Of a DNA stretch of 64,000 nucleotides, positions 7,331 through 15,250 are shown piece after piece; position 1 is the stretch's first letter, and the number at the start of each line of letters is the position of its first letter. The translations under genes were made by a program, and so were the position numbers. The stretch lies in the NCBI GenBank assembly GCA_013285425.1, contig CP053447.1, positions 812,001 to 876,000 on the forward strand, written 5' to 3'. The notes beneath the pieces are model-generated. The model was not told the origin of the DNA and ran no database searches. It worked only from the letters and a program-made list of their open reading frames with translations. This DNA comes from Ignavibacteriota bacterium (lineage in GTDB: Bacteria > Bacteroidota > Ignavibacteria > Ignavibacteriales > Ignavibacteriaceae).

Positions 7331-10300
7331 ATGGTCTACTGTAAAAACATAATTATTGTTATCGTTATTTTAGGGGCATCATTCTTAAAATTAATTGCAC
7401 AAACCAATAACTTCCCAAATAGACAAGTAGGATTTAAGTTCGAACAACTAGGAATTGAACAAGGTCTCTCTCAATCTACAGTTTATGCTATAACACAAGA
7501 TAAACAAGGGTTCATATGGTTAGGTACGCAGGATGGATTAAACAGGTATGATGGGTATAATTTCAAAATATTCAAAGAAAAGGGAAATAACTCTATTTCA
7601 TATAGCGTTGTATGGAGTTTGATAACAGATAGTGATGGAAATATTTGGATCGGGACAGAAAGAGGCGGGGTGGACTTATTTATTCCACAGAAAGGAATTT
7701 TCATAAACTATAATTATAACCCTAAAGACACAAATTCAATCAGTGATAATTTTATTACAGTTATTTATCAAGACTCAAAAAATAATGTTTGGTTAGGAAC
7801 AAATAGCGGTGGACTGAATCTGTATAATAAATCTACTAAAAAATTTCAGAGATTTTATTCTAATAAAAAGATAAACAGCCTTGTCGGAAATACTATACGC
7901 GCAATTTGTGAAGATGGATTTGGTAATTTATGGATAGGTACATCTAATGGGCTTTCAAAATTGAACCTGAACGATTTTTACAGAGACATGGCTAATCCTG
8001 AATTTATTTCTTACCAGTACAGTGCTGAAAATCAAAACAGCATATCTTCTAATAATGTTTGGGCAATGTACGCAGATTCAAAAAAAAGGTTATGGATAGG
8101 AACTTGGGGCGGTGGATTAAACTTATATAATCATAATAAAGATAGTTTTCAAAGATTTATTTATGACCCTGGAGATCATTTATCAATTCCAAGCAACAAT
8201 ATCAAAGCTATTATTGAAGTAGCCGACGGTTCTTTGTGGTTAGGTTCTTATGATGCAGGTCTTATAAGTTTTGATGTTGAATCAAATAAATTTTACAAGC
8301 TAAATATTAAAGATTTCATCTTAACTTTATATCGGGATATAGCTGGAAGCATTTGGATAGGAACATACTCAACAGGAATTAAAACATATTCGAGTAGACA
8401 AAATATTTTTAAAAATTATTATCAGAATTACTTTGATAACGATATTATTCAGAACAGAAATGTATCCGCAATATTTGAGACTGATGACGGGGAATTATTA
8501 ATTGGTACTTATGGAAACGGATTGGAACATTTTAATAAACAGCGAAATCGGTTTACCAAATATCAAGCTGAAGTAAATAATCCTTACAGCTTGAGTAATA
8601 ACAGAATTACTTCAATAATACAATCACAGGATGGCAATATCTGGATAGCCACAAGTGGAGGAGGGTTAAATCTATTCAATAAAAAATCTAAAAAGTTTTT
8701 TAGATATATGGCAAAATCAAAGACTTCTCCTAACTCAGTACTATTCAATCAAATATCAACATTGTGCTATGATAAAAAAGAAAACAAGTTATACCTTGGC
8801 TATTTCAATGGCGGACTAAGTAGCTTTGATCTTACTGAAAGAAAGTTTGACCATTTCCTTAAAAAGAATTTCAATGGAGTTGATAATTGGAAAAGTCCGG
8901 TAACTGCAATTTACATCGGAGAAAAAACTGGACTCTGGTTTGCAAATTTTGAAGGAGATTTATTCAATTACAACAAAGAAAAAAATATATTTTTTAAGAT
9001 TGATCTACCTGTTTTTAGATCAAGTGCTGATAAAAAAGCAATTTATTTTTTGAAGGAAATTGAAGACAGCATAATGTGGATGGGAACTTATGGTGATGGA
9101 CTATATAAATTCGATTTAAGAAAAAATAAACTAGATATATTCAATGAAGAAAACTCAGAAGTTTTTAATCTTATTTATGGATTCCTGGATGATGATAATG
9201 GAAATCTATGGTGCAGCTCTAACAGAGGCATATTCAGATTTAATATTTATAATAAATCCGTAAAAGCTTTTGATATGACTGATGGACTCCAGTCAAATGA
9301 ATTTAACCAGGGTGCATTTTTTAAAAATTCAAAAGGTGAATTATTTTTTGGTGGTGTAAATGGTTTTAATTCTTTCTTTCCTACGGAGGTAATAAAGAAT
9401 GAATTCGTACCGCCAATATTTATAACTGGTTTTAAAGTGTTTAATAAACCTCTTGAACTTCCTAATCCAATCCCCGATAATATTGAAATAGTACTCTCAT
9501 ATTATCAAAATCTTTTTTCGTTTGAATTCGTGGGATTAAATTTTATTATGCCGGAAAAAAATCAGTATCTTTACAAATTAGAGGGCTTTGACAAAGAGTG
9601 GAACAAAGTTAATGCACAACAAAGATACGGGATATATACAAATCTTGACCCAGGTGAGTATGACCTAAGAGTGAAAGGATCAAATAATGATGGTAAATGG
9701 AACGAACAAGGATCTTCTATAAAAATAATTATTACTCCACCATTTTGGATGACTTGGTGGTTTAGAAGCATCGGAATCATTTTCATAATCTCATTAGTAT
9801 TTATTGTATATAAAAGCAGGGTAAAAACTCTTGAAAAAGAAAAATTATATCAGCAGAATCTTTCCAGTCATCTGATAGAGAAGCAGGAAGAAGAAAGGAC
9901 CAGAATTGCTCAGGAGATGCACGATACTTTAGGACAAGACTTGCTGTTTATTAAAAATCGGATTCTGTTAACAATGCAGAAATTCCCTGATAATAAGATT
10001 AATAATCATCTCGAATTAATTTTAGATTCTTCATCAGTACTATTAAAAAAGGTACGTGAGATTTCACATAACTTGAGACCACCTGAACTCGATCGTCTAG
10101 GATTAACAGAAACATTAAAATCACTTTTGCAGAAACTCAAAGACTCCACTTCGTTGGATGTAATTGGAGAAATTGATGAAATAGATGGTTTGATACAAAG
10201 AAAGCATGAAATCAATCTTATAAGAATTGTTCAGGAATCTTTGAATAACATCATGAAACATTCAGAAGCAACTGAATGTGTCATTACTGTTATGAAAACA

Positions 10301-10519
10301 AATTCCGAAATTTTTATCAGCATTTATGACAATGGTAAAGGTTTCAAGTTAAATAATTTAAAAGAGGTTTTAAATAAATCTATGGGTATCGGTATTACTG
10401 GCATTTATGAGCGTGTAAGGATACTTAAAGGGACTATACAGATTAATTCAGATCACGGGAAAGGAACAGATATAAAAATCAATATTCCTGTTTCCAATAA
10501 AGAATTATTAGCAAACTAA
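7331..10519 (+). CDS. Beta-propeller sensor histidine kinase (Reg_prop / Y_Y_Y / HisKA_3)
   Basis: 1062 residues. Signal peptide or first membrane segment at 5-24. A periplasmic sensor of many two-component-regulator propeller repeats follows (G-IWLGT-GGLN-Y, for example GFIWLGTQDGLNRYDG) up to ~720, then a Y_Y_Y domain (FVGLNF, YKLEGFDKEWN) to ~800. A transmembrane helix lies at ~806-831. The cytoplasmic part is a NarX/DegS-type HisKA_3 with His864 (RTRIAQEMHDTLGQ) plus HATPase (NLIRIVQESLNNIMKHSEA, DNGKGF, GIGITGI). Unlike classical hybrid two-component systems of Bacteroidetes, it has no fused receiver or AraC domain. The NarL-type regulator is instead the next gene, 64 bp downstream. The signal is unknown; propeller sensors often respond to polymers. 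Confidence 0.93.
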   Translation: MVYCKNIIIVIVILGASFLKLIAQTNNFPNRQVGFKFEQLGIEQGLSQSTVYAITQDKQGFIWLGTQDGLNRYDGYNFKIFKEKGNNSISYSVVWSLITDSDGNIWIGTERGGVDLFIPQKGIFINYNYNPKDTNSISDNFITVIYQDSKNNVWLGTNSGGLNLYNKSTKKFQRFYSNKKINSLVGNTIRAICEDGFGNLWIGTSNGLSKLNLNDFYRDMANPEFISYQYSAENQNSISSNNVWAMYADSKKRLWIGTWGGGLNLYNHNKDSFQRFIYDPGDHLSIPSNNIKAIIEVADGSLWLGSYDAGLISFDVESNKFYKLNIKDFILTLYRDIAGSIWIGTYSTGIKTYSSRQNIFKNYYQNYFDNDIIQNRNVSAIFETDDGELLIGTYGNGLEHFNKQRNRFTKYQAEVNNPYSLSNNRITSIIQSQDGNIWIATSGGGLNLFNKKSKKFFRYMAKSKTSPNSVLFNQISTLCYDKKENKLYLGYFNGGLSSFDLTERKFDHFLKKNFNGVDNWKSPVTAIYIGEKTGLWFANFEGDLFNYNKEKNIFFKIDLPVFRSSADKKAIYFLKEIEDSIMWMGTYGDGLYKFDLRKNKLDIFNEENSEVFNLIYGFLDDDNGNLWCSSNRGIFRFNIYNKSVKAFDMTDGLQSNEFNQGAFFKNSKGELFFGGVNGFNSFFPTEVIKNEFVPPIFITGFKVFNKPLELPNPIPDNIEIVLSYYQNLFSFEFVGLNFIMPEKNQYLYKLEGFDKEWNKVNAQQRYGIYTNLDPGEYDLRVKGSNNDGKWNEQGSSIKIIITPPFWMTWWFRSIGIIFIISLVFIVYKSRVKTLEKEKLYQQNLSSHLIEKQEEERTRIAQEMHDTLGQDLLFIKNRILLTMQKFPDNKINNHLELILDSSSVLLKKVREISHNLRPPELDRLGLTETLKSLLQKLKDSTSLDVIGEIDEIDGLIQRKHEINLIRIVQESLNNIMKHSEATECVITVMKTNSEIFISIYDNGKGFKLNNLKEVLNKSMGIGITGIYERVRILKGTIQINSDHGKGTDIKINIPVSNKELLAN

Positions 10520-10583
10520 TAATCACATTAATAAAAAGTACGTTATCAAGAATTGAGTATCAAACTTTTATAAGTTAAAATTT

Positions 10584-11237
10584 ATGGATGAAAAAGTTAA
10601 AATTATTATTGCTGACGATCATCCCTTAATGAGAAAAGGCATAAAGGATATTCTGGAAGAAAATAAGGACTGGATCGTTGTTGGCGAAGCCGGTGATGGT
10701 CAGCAAACACTTGAGTTGTTTAAGAAATTAAAACCTGATGTTCTTATTATTGATATAGATATGCCGAAGCTGAATGGTCTTGAAGTAATAAAGATAATCA
10801 AAGACGATGAATCTATGATTAGAATCATAATTCTAACCATGTACGATGAAGAGATAATTTTTAACAGGGCAATGGATTTAAATGTGATGGGCTACGTAAT
10901 TAAAGATTCAGTGGTAACTGAAATTTATGAATCAGTAAAAAATGTTTTAGCAGGTAAACATTATATAAGTCCTTCAATATCCGGGTTTTTGGTTAAGAGA
11001 GACGTTAAGATAAATACTGTTCCAAATTATATAGCCGGCATTTCCAAATTAACACCCACAGAAAGAAAAATTTTAAGTTTAATCTCAAAAAATTATACTT
11101 CAAAAAGCATTGCTAACAAGTTATTTGTTAGTGTAAAAACAATAGAAACCCATCGCTCAAATATCTGTCAGAAGCTGGGAATTCATGGAACTAATGCTCT
11201 TCTCAAGTTCGCTTTGATGAATAAAGAAATTCTATAA
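10584..11237 (+). CDS. NarL/FixJ-type response regulator (receiver + LuxR HTH)
   Basis: 217 residues. Receiver domain at 5-122: acidic pocket Asp11/Asp12, phosphoacceptor Asp57 (LIIDIDMP), Thr near 85 (ILTMYD) and Lys near 107 (VIKDS). C-terminal LuxR-type helix-turn-helix at ~155-213 (LTPTERKILSLISKNYTSKS, TIETHRSNICQKLG). It lies just downstream of the HisKA_3 kinase, the class of kinase that normally partners NarL-type regulators, so it is very likely its cognate regulator. Target genes are not visible from sequence; the adjacent secreted-protein genes are candidates. Confidence 0.94.
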   Translation: MDEKVKIIIADDHPLMRKGIKDILEENKDWIVVGEAGDGQQTLELFKKLKPDVLIIDIDMPKLNGLEVIKIIKDDESMIRIIILTMYDEEIIFNRAMDLNVMGYVIKDSVVTEIYESVKNVLAGKHYISPSISGFLVKRDVKINTVPNYIAGISKLTPTERKILSLISKNYTSKSIANKLFVSVKTIETHRSNICQKLGIHGTNALLKFALMNKEIL

Positions 11238-11441
11238 GAGTTTCAGGCGCATATTTTTTGTACCTACTTAACTAAGTTAGTATTATCCGGAAATATCTGG
11301 TCAAAACAGAAGTTTAGTAGTATAATTCTGTGAAGAAGATTTTTATCAAAACTTCTAATAATAACTTAACTACATACTAACCCTTAGAAAAATACAGATT
11401 TATGCCAATAGAATTTACCTTTATTAAGAGGTAAACTTCGT
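11238..11441. other. Intergenic region between the response regulator and the single receiver
   Basis: About 200 bp without a gene. I see no clear terminator. An AAGAGG at 11425-11430 could be the ribosome-binding site of the next gene if it starts at the TTG at 11442. Confidence 0.4.
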
Positions 11442-11462
11442 TTGAAAATTTTATTGATTACT

Positions 11463-11807
11463 ATGAAGTACATGATTATAGATGATAATGTAAAAATTCG
11501 TGAAATCATCAGGGAAGTTGTAAGTAAAGAAACAGATACCATTATGGAATTTAACAGCGGCGAAGAAGCATTTGAAGCATTAAATTATTTTATGCCTGAT
11601 TACATCCTGATTGATATACATATAAAGGGAACAAATGGATTGGAAATAACGAAAAAAATTTTAGATAAATATCCTGATATAAAAGTGATTATTGTAAGCG
11701 ATTATGATATGCCCTCATTTCACTCTGTAGCAAAAAAATTCGGAGCAGTAAAGTTTATATCAAAAGATAACTTATTGCTACTTCGCGAAAATATTTTTAT
11801 TACTTAA
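11463..11807 (+). CDS. Stand-alone receiver (CheY-like) domain protein
   Basis: A single receiver domain of ~114 residues with no output domain: YMIIDDN at the start, phosphoacceptor Asp in YILIDIHIKG, and VIIVSDYD and KFISKD for the Thr/Ser-Lys switch positions. The ATG at 11463 begins the domain at the usual place. A TTG at 11442, which has AAGAGG 11 nt upstream, would add MKILLIT. It lies between the kinase/regulator pair and a T9SS cargo gene. It may act as a phosphate sink or a connector for the neighbouring kinase, but this is inference. Confidence 0.82.
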   Translation: MKYMIIDDNVKIREIIREVVSKETDTIMEFNSGEEAFEALNYFMPDYILIDIHIKGTNGLEITKKILDKYPDIKVIIVSDYDMPSFHSVAKKFGAVKFISKDNLLLLRENIFIT

Positions 11808-11825
11808 TAAAAGACAGGTATAAGA

Positions 11826-14108
11826 ATGATAAAAAAGTTACAACCGCTTCTTCTATTATTTATCATGTGCTACGAAATATTTTATTTTAATCTGTATGCT
11901 CAGACATTTACAGATATCTCTGAAAGTGTTGGCTTACCAATTACATCAATGGGTTTTCAAGGTGCTTGGTTTGATTATAATAATGATGGGTATCCTGATA
12001 TTTTTTGTGAAGATGAGTCAAGAAGTTATTTGTTTAAGAACATAAATGGACAGAGTTTTATTGATATTACAAGTGATGTCGGATTAAATAATTTATATGT
12101 ACCATCTATTTCAGTCGGTGATTATGATAATGACGGATATGCCGATCTGCTAATTGGACGTAATGTATTCAGAAATATAAATGCTGATTCTTTTCAATGT
12201 GTATTTATATTAAATGAAATTGTTGAAAGATCTATCTGGATGGACTATAATGCGGATGGTTTACTTGATATAATAGCTATTACAAATTCAAGTACCATTA
12301 AAATATATAAGAACACTGGGAATTCAAATTTCATTGATGTAACTTCAAATTTTAATCTTCCTGTTTCAAATGGAAGTAAAACCTGTTCAACAGCGGATTT
12401 TGATAATGATGGATATACAGATTTGTATATCGGTCGTTACGGAAATCCAAATCAACTGCTTAAGAATATTGGTGGACAAGAATTTTATAATCTATCAGTA
12501 TTAAATGGATTTGGTGATCCCGGAAAGACTGTTTCTGTGGCTTGGGGAGACTATAATAATGATGGATTGGCAGATATTTATTCAGCCAATATTGGAAGTG
12601 CAAGAAATTATCTTTATAAGAATAACGGAGATCAAACTTTTTCAGATGTGACGATAGCAGCCGGTGTACAGGATGTTGGTGATGCAAGAACAGCATCCTT
12701 TATAGATTATAATAATGATGGGTTAGTGGATATTTTTGCGACCAATCATGTACATGTTAATAGATTATACAAAAATAACGGGAATGGAACCTTTACTGAT
12801 GTAGCTTCGGTAAGTCAAATTGCAGGGCCAGGTGATGGTTTTGGTGTTAGCTGGGCTGACTTCGATAACGATGGTGATCTTGACGTAATTATTATTGGTC
12901 ATATGGGGAGGCGTATAAATTTATTAAGGAATGATGGGGGCAATAATAACAATTATATTTTTATAAAACTCATAGGATCTTGCGATAATAAAATGGGGAT
13001 CGGTGCAATTGTTGATATTTTTTATAATGGACTGTTCCAGCGGAAACAAATCAATTCGGGCGAAGGAAATACAGGGTGTAACCCTGCAACTTTACATTTT
13101 GGACTTAACAATGCCAATTTTTTAGACAGTATAATTGTAAAATGGCCAAGCGGAGCAAAACAGATAGTTCGAAACCTAACTGTTAATCAGATATTTGAAA
13201 TTCATCAATCTCAAATACCTCTTCCACCGGTAAATCTTTTAGCACATACAGTAACAGGAGAGACCTATGTAGAGCTTATATGGCTAGATAATTCAACTAA
13301 TGAAGATGGATTTATTATTGAGAGAAAAGCCGGCGATTCTGCAAGCACATCTCCTTTTGTTCAAATAGCCACCGTTGAGCAGAATAAACTTACTTTTATA
13401 GATTCTACCTGTGTTGGTGATAGTACTTATGGATACCGTATTTATGCATTCAATTCCAATGGAAATTCTTCATATAGTAATGTTGCTTATGTAACAGCTC
13501 CAATTCCTATTGAACTGGTTCTATTTAATTGTTTTACAGAGGGTAATAAAATTATTCTGTATTGGTCAACAGCATCGGAAACAAATAATCAAGGTTTTGA
13601 AGTTGAGAGACAAGCAGGTAATCAGCATTCAGGGGTATGGGAGAAGATCGGATATGTTTCAGGACATGGAACAACGACAGAGCCAAGGTTTTATTCATTT
13701 GCTGATGAGAATCTTTCAACAGGAACTTATATGTATCGCCTTAAGCAAATAGATTTCGATGGTAGTTTCGAATATTCATCAGAGATTGAAGCTTCTATTT
13801 TTTCACCTAAAGAATTTGCATTAAATCAAAACTATCCCAATCCGTTTAATCCAAACACGCGTATCACATTTGATTTACCTGTAGAATCCGCTGTTACCTT
13901 ACAAATCTTTAATTCGTTAGGTGAACTTATTTGGCAGCAGGAACAATCAAATCTCAGCGCAGGTTCACACTCGGTTACCTGGGATGGTAAAGATAACTTG
14001 GGAAACAGTTTAACATCCGGAATTTATTTCTTGAAGATGCAAGCAAAAGTCAATAGTTCAGTCAATGGGGATTTTTATAAGTCAATTAAGATGATGTTAC
14101 TAAAATAG
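11826..14108 (+). CDS. Secreted FG-GAP/VCBS propeller protein with ASPIC/UnbV and T9SS sorting domain
   Basis: 760 residues. Signal peptide to ~25. Integrin-like FG-GAP/VCBS repeats lie at ~30-375, seen as recurring D-N-D-G calcium-loop motifs (WFDYNNDGYPDIF, DYDNDGYADLLIG, DFDNDGDLDVI). An ASPIC/UnbV segment is at ~385-450 (IIVKWPSGAKQIVRNL). Two fibronectin-III-like domains precede a C-terminal T9SS type A sorting domain at ~665-760 (NYPNPFNPNTRITFDLP, ending SIKMMLLK). Probably exported across the outer membrane and surface attached; ligand unknown. The last ~180 codons and the downstream flank belong to a 1.36-kb block repeated at 17472-18830. Confidence 0.9.
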   Translation: MIKKLQPLLLLFIMCYEIFYFNLYAQTFTDISESVGLPITSMGFQGAWFDYNNDGYPDIFCEDESRSYLFKNINGQSFIDITSDVGLNNLYVPSISVGDYDNDGYADLLIGRNVFRNINADSFQCVFILNEIVERSIWMDYNADGLLDIIAITNSSTIKIYKNTGNSNFIDVTSNFNLPVSNGSKTCSTADFDNDGYTDLYIGRYGNPNQLLKNIGGQEFYNLSVLNGFGDPGKTVSVAWGDYNNDGLADIYSANIGSARNYLYKNNGDQTFSDVTIAAGVQDVGDARTASFIDYNNDGLVDIFATNHVHVNRLYKNNGNGTFTDVASVSQIAGPGDGFGVSWADFDNDGDLDVIIIGHMGRRINLLRNDGGNNNNYIFIKLIGSCDNKMGIGAIVDIFYNGLFQRKQINSGEGNTGCNPATLHFGLNNANFLDSIIVKWPSGAKQIVRNLTVNQIFEIHQSQIPLPPVNLLAHTVTGETYVELIWLDNSTNEDGFIIERKAGDSASTSPFVQIATVEQNKLTFIDSTCVGDSTYGYRIYAFNSNGNSSYSNVAYVTAPIPIELVLFNCFTEGNKIILYWSTASETNNQGFEVERQAGNQHSGVWEKIGYVSGHGTTTEPRFYSFADENLSTGTYMYRLKQIDFDGSFEYSSEIEASIFSPKEFALNQNYPNPFNPNTRITFDLPVESAVTLQIFNSLGELIWQQEQSNLSAGSHSVTWDGKDNLGNSLTSGIYFLKMQAKVNSSVNGDFYKSIKMMLLK

Positions 14109-14149
14109 TATCAAATGATACCTGAGGAAGGATAAAGCAAAGTTATAAG

Positions 14150-14181
14150 TCAGCCAGTAATTAAATCAATATACTGGCTGA
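14150..14181. terminator. Hairpin after the T9SS gene, 10-bp perfect stem
   Basis: TCAGCCAGTA, a 12-nt loop, then TACTGGCTGA: a perfect 10-bp inverted repeat 42 nt after the stop of the secreted-protein gene. No T-tract follows on the plus strand, so it is not a textbook intrinsic terminator. It also encodes the last residues of the minus-strand DUF1670 remnant. The same hairpin occurs in the other two copies at about 18061-18092 and 21985-22016. Confidence 0.5.
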
Positions 14182-14875
14182 CAACAGATTTAGAAAAACG
14201 AGTAACAAGAGAAACAGTATTTAAGCCATCAAACTTTTCCGATAAAAGTCTGACGGCTTCAAAATCACGGATGTAACGTTCAACAGCATCCTTAGAGTGA
14301 TTAGTTCTTTGACAAATTGCAGGGACAAGCTACCCCTTCTGATAAAAAGAGATAATTTCTTTTTTATAAGTCTGTCCTGAACCGATTTGCTGAATGATAC
14401 CGTGTGTGTAAGTGAATATCTCCAGTAAAGAGATTATTATTCTCTAAGATAATTACCTGCGGTAAATTCATTAAGTAAAAACAGCATAATCAGATCAAAT
14501 TGCGAGAGCAAAGCACCTTGTTTGAATGCTTATTTAATAATACGGATTAGATTGTGCTGAGCAAAGCGGTGAAACTATCTTTCTTGTAAACGGATAAATC
14601 TTCATAAGTGTTATGAATGGTAATATAGAAAGATTTTATCAGGTAAAGTTGAATGGATTGACCAGCAGACTTACGATCATCAACAGCCAGGTAATCAACC
14701 TGAGCAGAGATAAGATTAAGTTGAACGTATTAAGAGATATAATCTATTGTCTGGTTGAAGTAAGCTTCAGCAAGGATGTGGGGGGTAAGGTTAAAGTTTC
14801 TTGCAATGTTATTGATGATAGAATTCTAACAGACTATGATTTAAGTCTGACAGAATAAGAATTAACAGAAATTAT
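14150..14875 (-). pseudogene. Decayed DUF1670 family gene, copy A
   Basis: Read on the minus strand, the region gives DUF1670-like segments interrupted by stops and frame changes. In order: IARDFNLTPHILAEAYFNQT, VDYLAVDDRKSAGQSIQLYL, then in another frame IRIIK-stop-AFKQGALLSQFDLI. The end is SGQTYKKEIISFYQKG-stop and HSKDAVERYIRDFEAV. These match the family's SHK-type and HS-AVERYI-DF motifs. DUF1670 proteins are often multicopy and transposase-like in distribution. At least four in-frame stops make it non-functional. The plus-strand open frame at 14613-14858 is only its antisense shadow. Confidence 0.75.
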
Positions 14876-15030
14876 AAATACTTCTTGGTGATTATTATTG
14901 AAAATACTTGATCTTTCTTAGCTACTAAATGAAACCAATGATAAGTACTTAGTAAAAAAGAAAAACAACATTTTAAAATTAAAAAAGTTAGATAAATAAT
15001 TATTTCTCATTTATAAAGTAGGAGCAAAAT

Positions 15031-15246
15031 ATGTTTTTCATTCACATTTTAATTGAAAAAATTTATAAGCTGAAATCAATATTCTGCATACTTGTTTCGG
15101 CTATAATAATTTTTTTGAATGGCGGTATTTCGTTAGCTCAGCAATATTGGGGTGAACAGATGTTTTCAACATATTCAAATTCTTTGATTAATGGCGAAGT
15201 AGGTACTCTCTCTATACTGCAAGGACAGTTGATATACACAAGATAA
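15031..15246 (+). pseudogene. N-terminal fragment (signal peptide) of frameshifted LVIVD-repeat protein
   Basis: 71 codons starting at an ATG with AGGAGC upstream. They encode a signal peptide (FCILVSAIIIFLNGGISLAQ) and the first propeller strand, then stop (LIYTR-stop). The shifted frame immediately upstream of 15251 reads YTQDNKMYVAERYG, the expected continuation of an LVIVD repeat, and is closed by a stop at 15230-15232. A single-base change between 15233 and 15246 therefore separates the two halves. Either the gene is broken, the base is a sequencing error, or the ribosome slips here. The main body is the entry at 15251. Confidence 0.8.
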
Positions 15247-15250
15247 TAAG

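Larger units (their letters stand above)
13561..14919 (+). repeat. Long direct repeat, copy A (T9SS C-terminus plus decayed DUF1670 gene)
   Basis: 1359 bp that align without gaps to 17472-18830 (constant offset 3911) with only scattered substitutions. The block begins inside the coding region (ATTGGTCAACAGCATCGG) and ends abruptly after GATCTTTCTT. It contains the 3' ~180 codons of the secreted protein, the stop, a hairpin and a minus-strand DUF1670 pseudogene. The densest cluster of differences from copies B and C is near 14225-14265. No inverted repeats or target duplications are evident at its ends, which argues for recombination or gene conversion rather than transposition of this unit. 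Confidence 0.92.

Noticed and set aside
13510..13752. Alternative-frame open frame of 80 codons inside the 11826-14108 gene
   Set aside because: It lies wholly within a clear secreted-protein gene in another frame and encodes no recognisable domain.
14613..14858. Plus-strand open frame of 81 codons after the first T9SS gene, with a copy at 18524-18802
   Set aside because: Both are antisense to the minus-strand DUF1670 remnant, whose reverse reading gives recognisable family motifs. One copy has an early stop relative to the other, and no ribosome-binding site is present.
13561..14919. Repeat block interpreted as an insertion sequence
   Set aside because: The block starts inside a reading frame that continues normally and shows no terminal inverted repeats, target duplications or intact transposase; duplication by recombination explains it better.
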